DNA of 5,984 bases from NCBI GenBank assembly GCA_014378225.1, contig JACMOA010000344.1, forward strand, positions 1 through 5,984, written 5' to 3'. A program made the translations under genes and the position numbers. Each line of letters starts with the position of its first letter. The stretch's first letter is position 1. The notes beneath the pieces are model-generated. The model saw only the letters and a list, made by a program, of their open reading frames with translations. It ran no database searches and was not told the origin of the DNA. The stretch comes from Deinococcales bacterium (GTDB lineage: Bacteria > Deinococcota > Deinococci > Deinococcales > Deinococcaceae). Shown here in pieces: positions 5,053 through 5,984 of this stretch.

Positions 5053-5984
5053 ATGTCGCGTCTCTCCAAACTCAGCTATGACCGGGGAACACTAACCCTG
5101 CACCCTCCCCCCCGAGGCGCAAAAGGTTGGCTTGAGCTGGCAGAGTGGGATGACCGGGTGGACCGTTTCCGGGTTCCGGCGGCCCAATATATGGATTTGC
5201 TCGAGCGCCTGAGACTGGACAAAACTACGGTTCAGGACGACGCAAAAGGCTGGCAAAGCTTTGACCTCGAGCGGGGCCGCGAACTCAAACCCTTTGCCCA
5301 CCAAACCGAAGCCCTGGGGGCCTGGACCGAGGCGGGTGGACGCGGAACGGTGGTGTTGCCTACGGGTTCCGGCAAAACGATTCTGGCGCATATGGCGCTC
5401 GAGCAACACAAATTGAGCTGTCTGGTGGTAGTTCCTACCATTGACCTGATGCAGCAGTGGTACACCGGCCTCAAACTCAGCTTCCCCGAGGCCGACGTGG
5501 GCCTGCTGGGGGGCGGTTCAAAGGACAGCAGCGCCATTCTGGTGGCTACTTACGACAGCGCCGCGCTTTACGCCGAAACGCTGGGAAACCGTTACGCTCT
5601 GGTGGTGTTCGACGAGTGTCACCACCTGCCGAGCGACTTTTACCGCGTCATTGCCGAGTTCAGCATCGCCCCATTTCGGCTGGGCCTCAGCGCCACCCCG
5701 GAGCGCGGAGACGGCAGGCACGCCGACCTCGAGCAACTGATTGGACCCGTCGTGTACCGCAAAACCCAGGCTGAACTGGCGGGCGGCACCCTATCGAGTT
5801 ACCGCGAGGAACACGTCTTAGTTACACTCTCGAGCAGTGAGCGCGAACGTTATGACTCCCTGCGGGCCGCTCGAGACGCATTTTTGCAGAGCAAGAATCT
5901 GCGGCTGGGCGGCGTGGACGGCTGGCAAAAATTTGTGCAACTTTCTGGACGCTCGAGGGAAGGACGCGCCGCCATGCTGGCCCA
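5053..5984 (+). CDS. XPB/SSL2-like superfamily 2 DNA helicase, 3' end missing
   Basis: The 310 codons present match archaeal-type XPB helicases, ATP-driven DNA translocases of repair. Residues 1 to about 78 resemble the N-terminal damage-recognition domain (LSYDRGTLTL at 7-16; FRVPAAQYMDLLERL at 39-53). The first helicase domain has the Q-tip-like FAHQTEAL (81-88), Walker A PTGSGKT (103-109), VVVPTIDLMQQW (125-136), VATYDSA (164-170), Walker B DECHH (187-191) and motif III LSATPER (212-218). After that comes the XPB-specific region where archaeal proteins have a RED motif; here it reads RGD (218-220). The stretch from about 261 to the end (FLQSKNLRL, FVQLSGR) matches the thumb and linker before helicase domain 2, which lies beyond the window. 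The ATG at 5053 follows a probable leaderless promoter. In archaea the neighbour is often the nuclease Bax1 (DUF790), not visible here. Repair is the expected role; the exact pathway in this organism is inferred. Confidence 0.92.
   Translation, partial: MSRLSKLSYDRGTLTLHPPPRGAKGWLELAEWDDRVDRFRVPAAQYMDLLERLRLDKTTVQDDAKGWQSFDLERGRELKPFAHQTEALGAWTEAGGRGTVVLPTGSGKTILAHMALEQHKLSCLVVVPTIDLMQQWYTGLKLSFPEADVGLLGGGSKDSSAILVATYDSAALYAETLGNRYALVVFDECHHLPSDFYRVIAEFSIAPFRLGLSATPERGDGRHADLEQLIGPVVYRKTQAELAGGTLSSYREEHVLVTLSSSERERYDSLRAARDAFLQSKNLRLGGVDGWQKFVQLSGRSREGRAAMLA

Larger units (their letters stand above)
260..5957. repeat. Highly iterated palindrome CTCGAG, 74 copies
   Basis: Start positions by hand: 260, 302, 408, 422, 446, 511, 524, 620, 638, 788, 818, 975, 1056, 1098, 1161, 1176, 1245, 1294, 1326, 1405, 1434, 1480, 1533, 1551, 1580, 1647, 1853, 1963, 2182, 2224, 2282, 2443, 2480, 2552, 2564, 2597, 2612, 2653, 2662, 2884, 3025, 3095, 3114, 3144, 3280, 3538, 3624, 3799, 3862, 3875, 3929, 3955, 3997, 4030, 4167, 4195, 4243, 4291, 4364, 4440, 4658, 4748, 4787, 4814, 4887, 4969, 5030, 5200, 5266, 5398, 5728, 5829, 5870, 5952. 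Of the 71 copies in genes, 46 read CTC-GAG (Leu-Glu), 14 are in the Ser-Ser/Ser-Arg phase and 11 in the Arg phase. Three copies are intergenic (1580, 1647, 5030). Flanking bases vary, though a G before the word is common. Confidence 0.95.

Noticed and set aside
260..5957. CTCGAG copies as a CRISPR array or tandem repeat
   Set aside because: Spacing is irregular (9 to over 300 bases), the repeat is only six bases, and copies lie inside conserved genes.
260..5957. CTCGAG as a replication-orientation or Chi-type signal
   Set aside because: A palindrome has no orientation, so it cannot give strand direction as Chi or KOPS do. An uptake-signal role remains possible, but known uptake sequences are longer and not palindromic.

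Overview
The window reads as a compact bacterial chromosome segment with all genes on the + strand. GC content is moderate. My best guess is the Deinococcota (Deinococcus-Thermus) or a relative. The reasons are an archaeal-type XPB helicase, a TROVE-like/vWA protein, and a probable leaderless promoter with a TAnnnT -10 box just before a start codon. The assignment rests on family resemblance from memory, not a search.

Layout. (1) 2-964: 3' part of an xdhC/coxI-type gene, cut by the window's left edge, followed closely by a mocA-like nucleotidyltransferase (972-1562). Together they look like the maturation end of a molybdenum hydroxylase operon. (2) 1563-1735: a 173-base gap that can fold into a long symmetric hairpin (1632-1716). 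(3) 1736-4314: two genes overlapping by ATGA, a helical-N-terminus plus von Willebrand A (TROVE-like) protein and an ARPP-2-like protein with a probable C-terminal helix-turn-helix. This pair is the least understood part of the window. (4) 4355-4978: an AAG/MPG-type 3-methyladenine DNA glycosylase. (5) 5053-end: an XPB/SSL2-like DNA helicase, cut by the right edge. The last two form a DNA-repair block. In archaea the XPB helicase is often followed by the nuclease Bax1, so that gene would be my prediction just outside the window.

The most striking signal is not a gene. The 6-bp palindrome CTCGAG occurs 74 times in 5984 bases by hand count, about one per 81 bases, against one or two expected by chance. 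It is found in every gene, in all three codon phases and in two of the intergenic gaps, so it is a DNA-level word rather than a codon preference. It resembles the highly iterated palindrome HIP1 of cyanobacteria in kind, but the word differs. It visibly shapes the proteins, which are rich in Leu-Glu and Ser-Ser pairs.

The second most interesting signal is the predicted structured RNA directly upstream of the TROVE-like gene. In Deinococcus, a Y RNA is encoded close to the Ro60 homologue rsr, so a structured RNA next to a Ro-like vWA protein could be its ligand or a regulatory leader.
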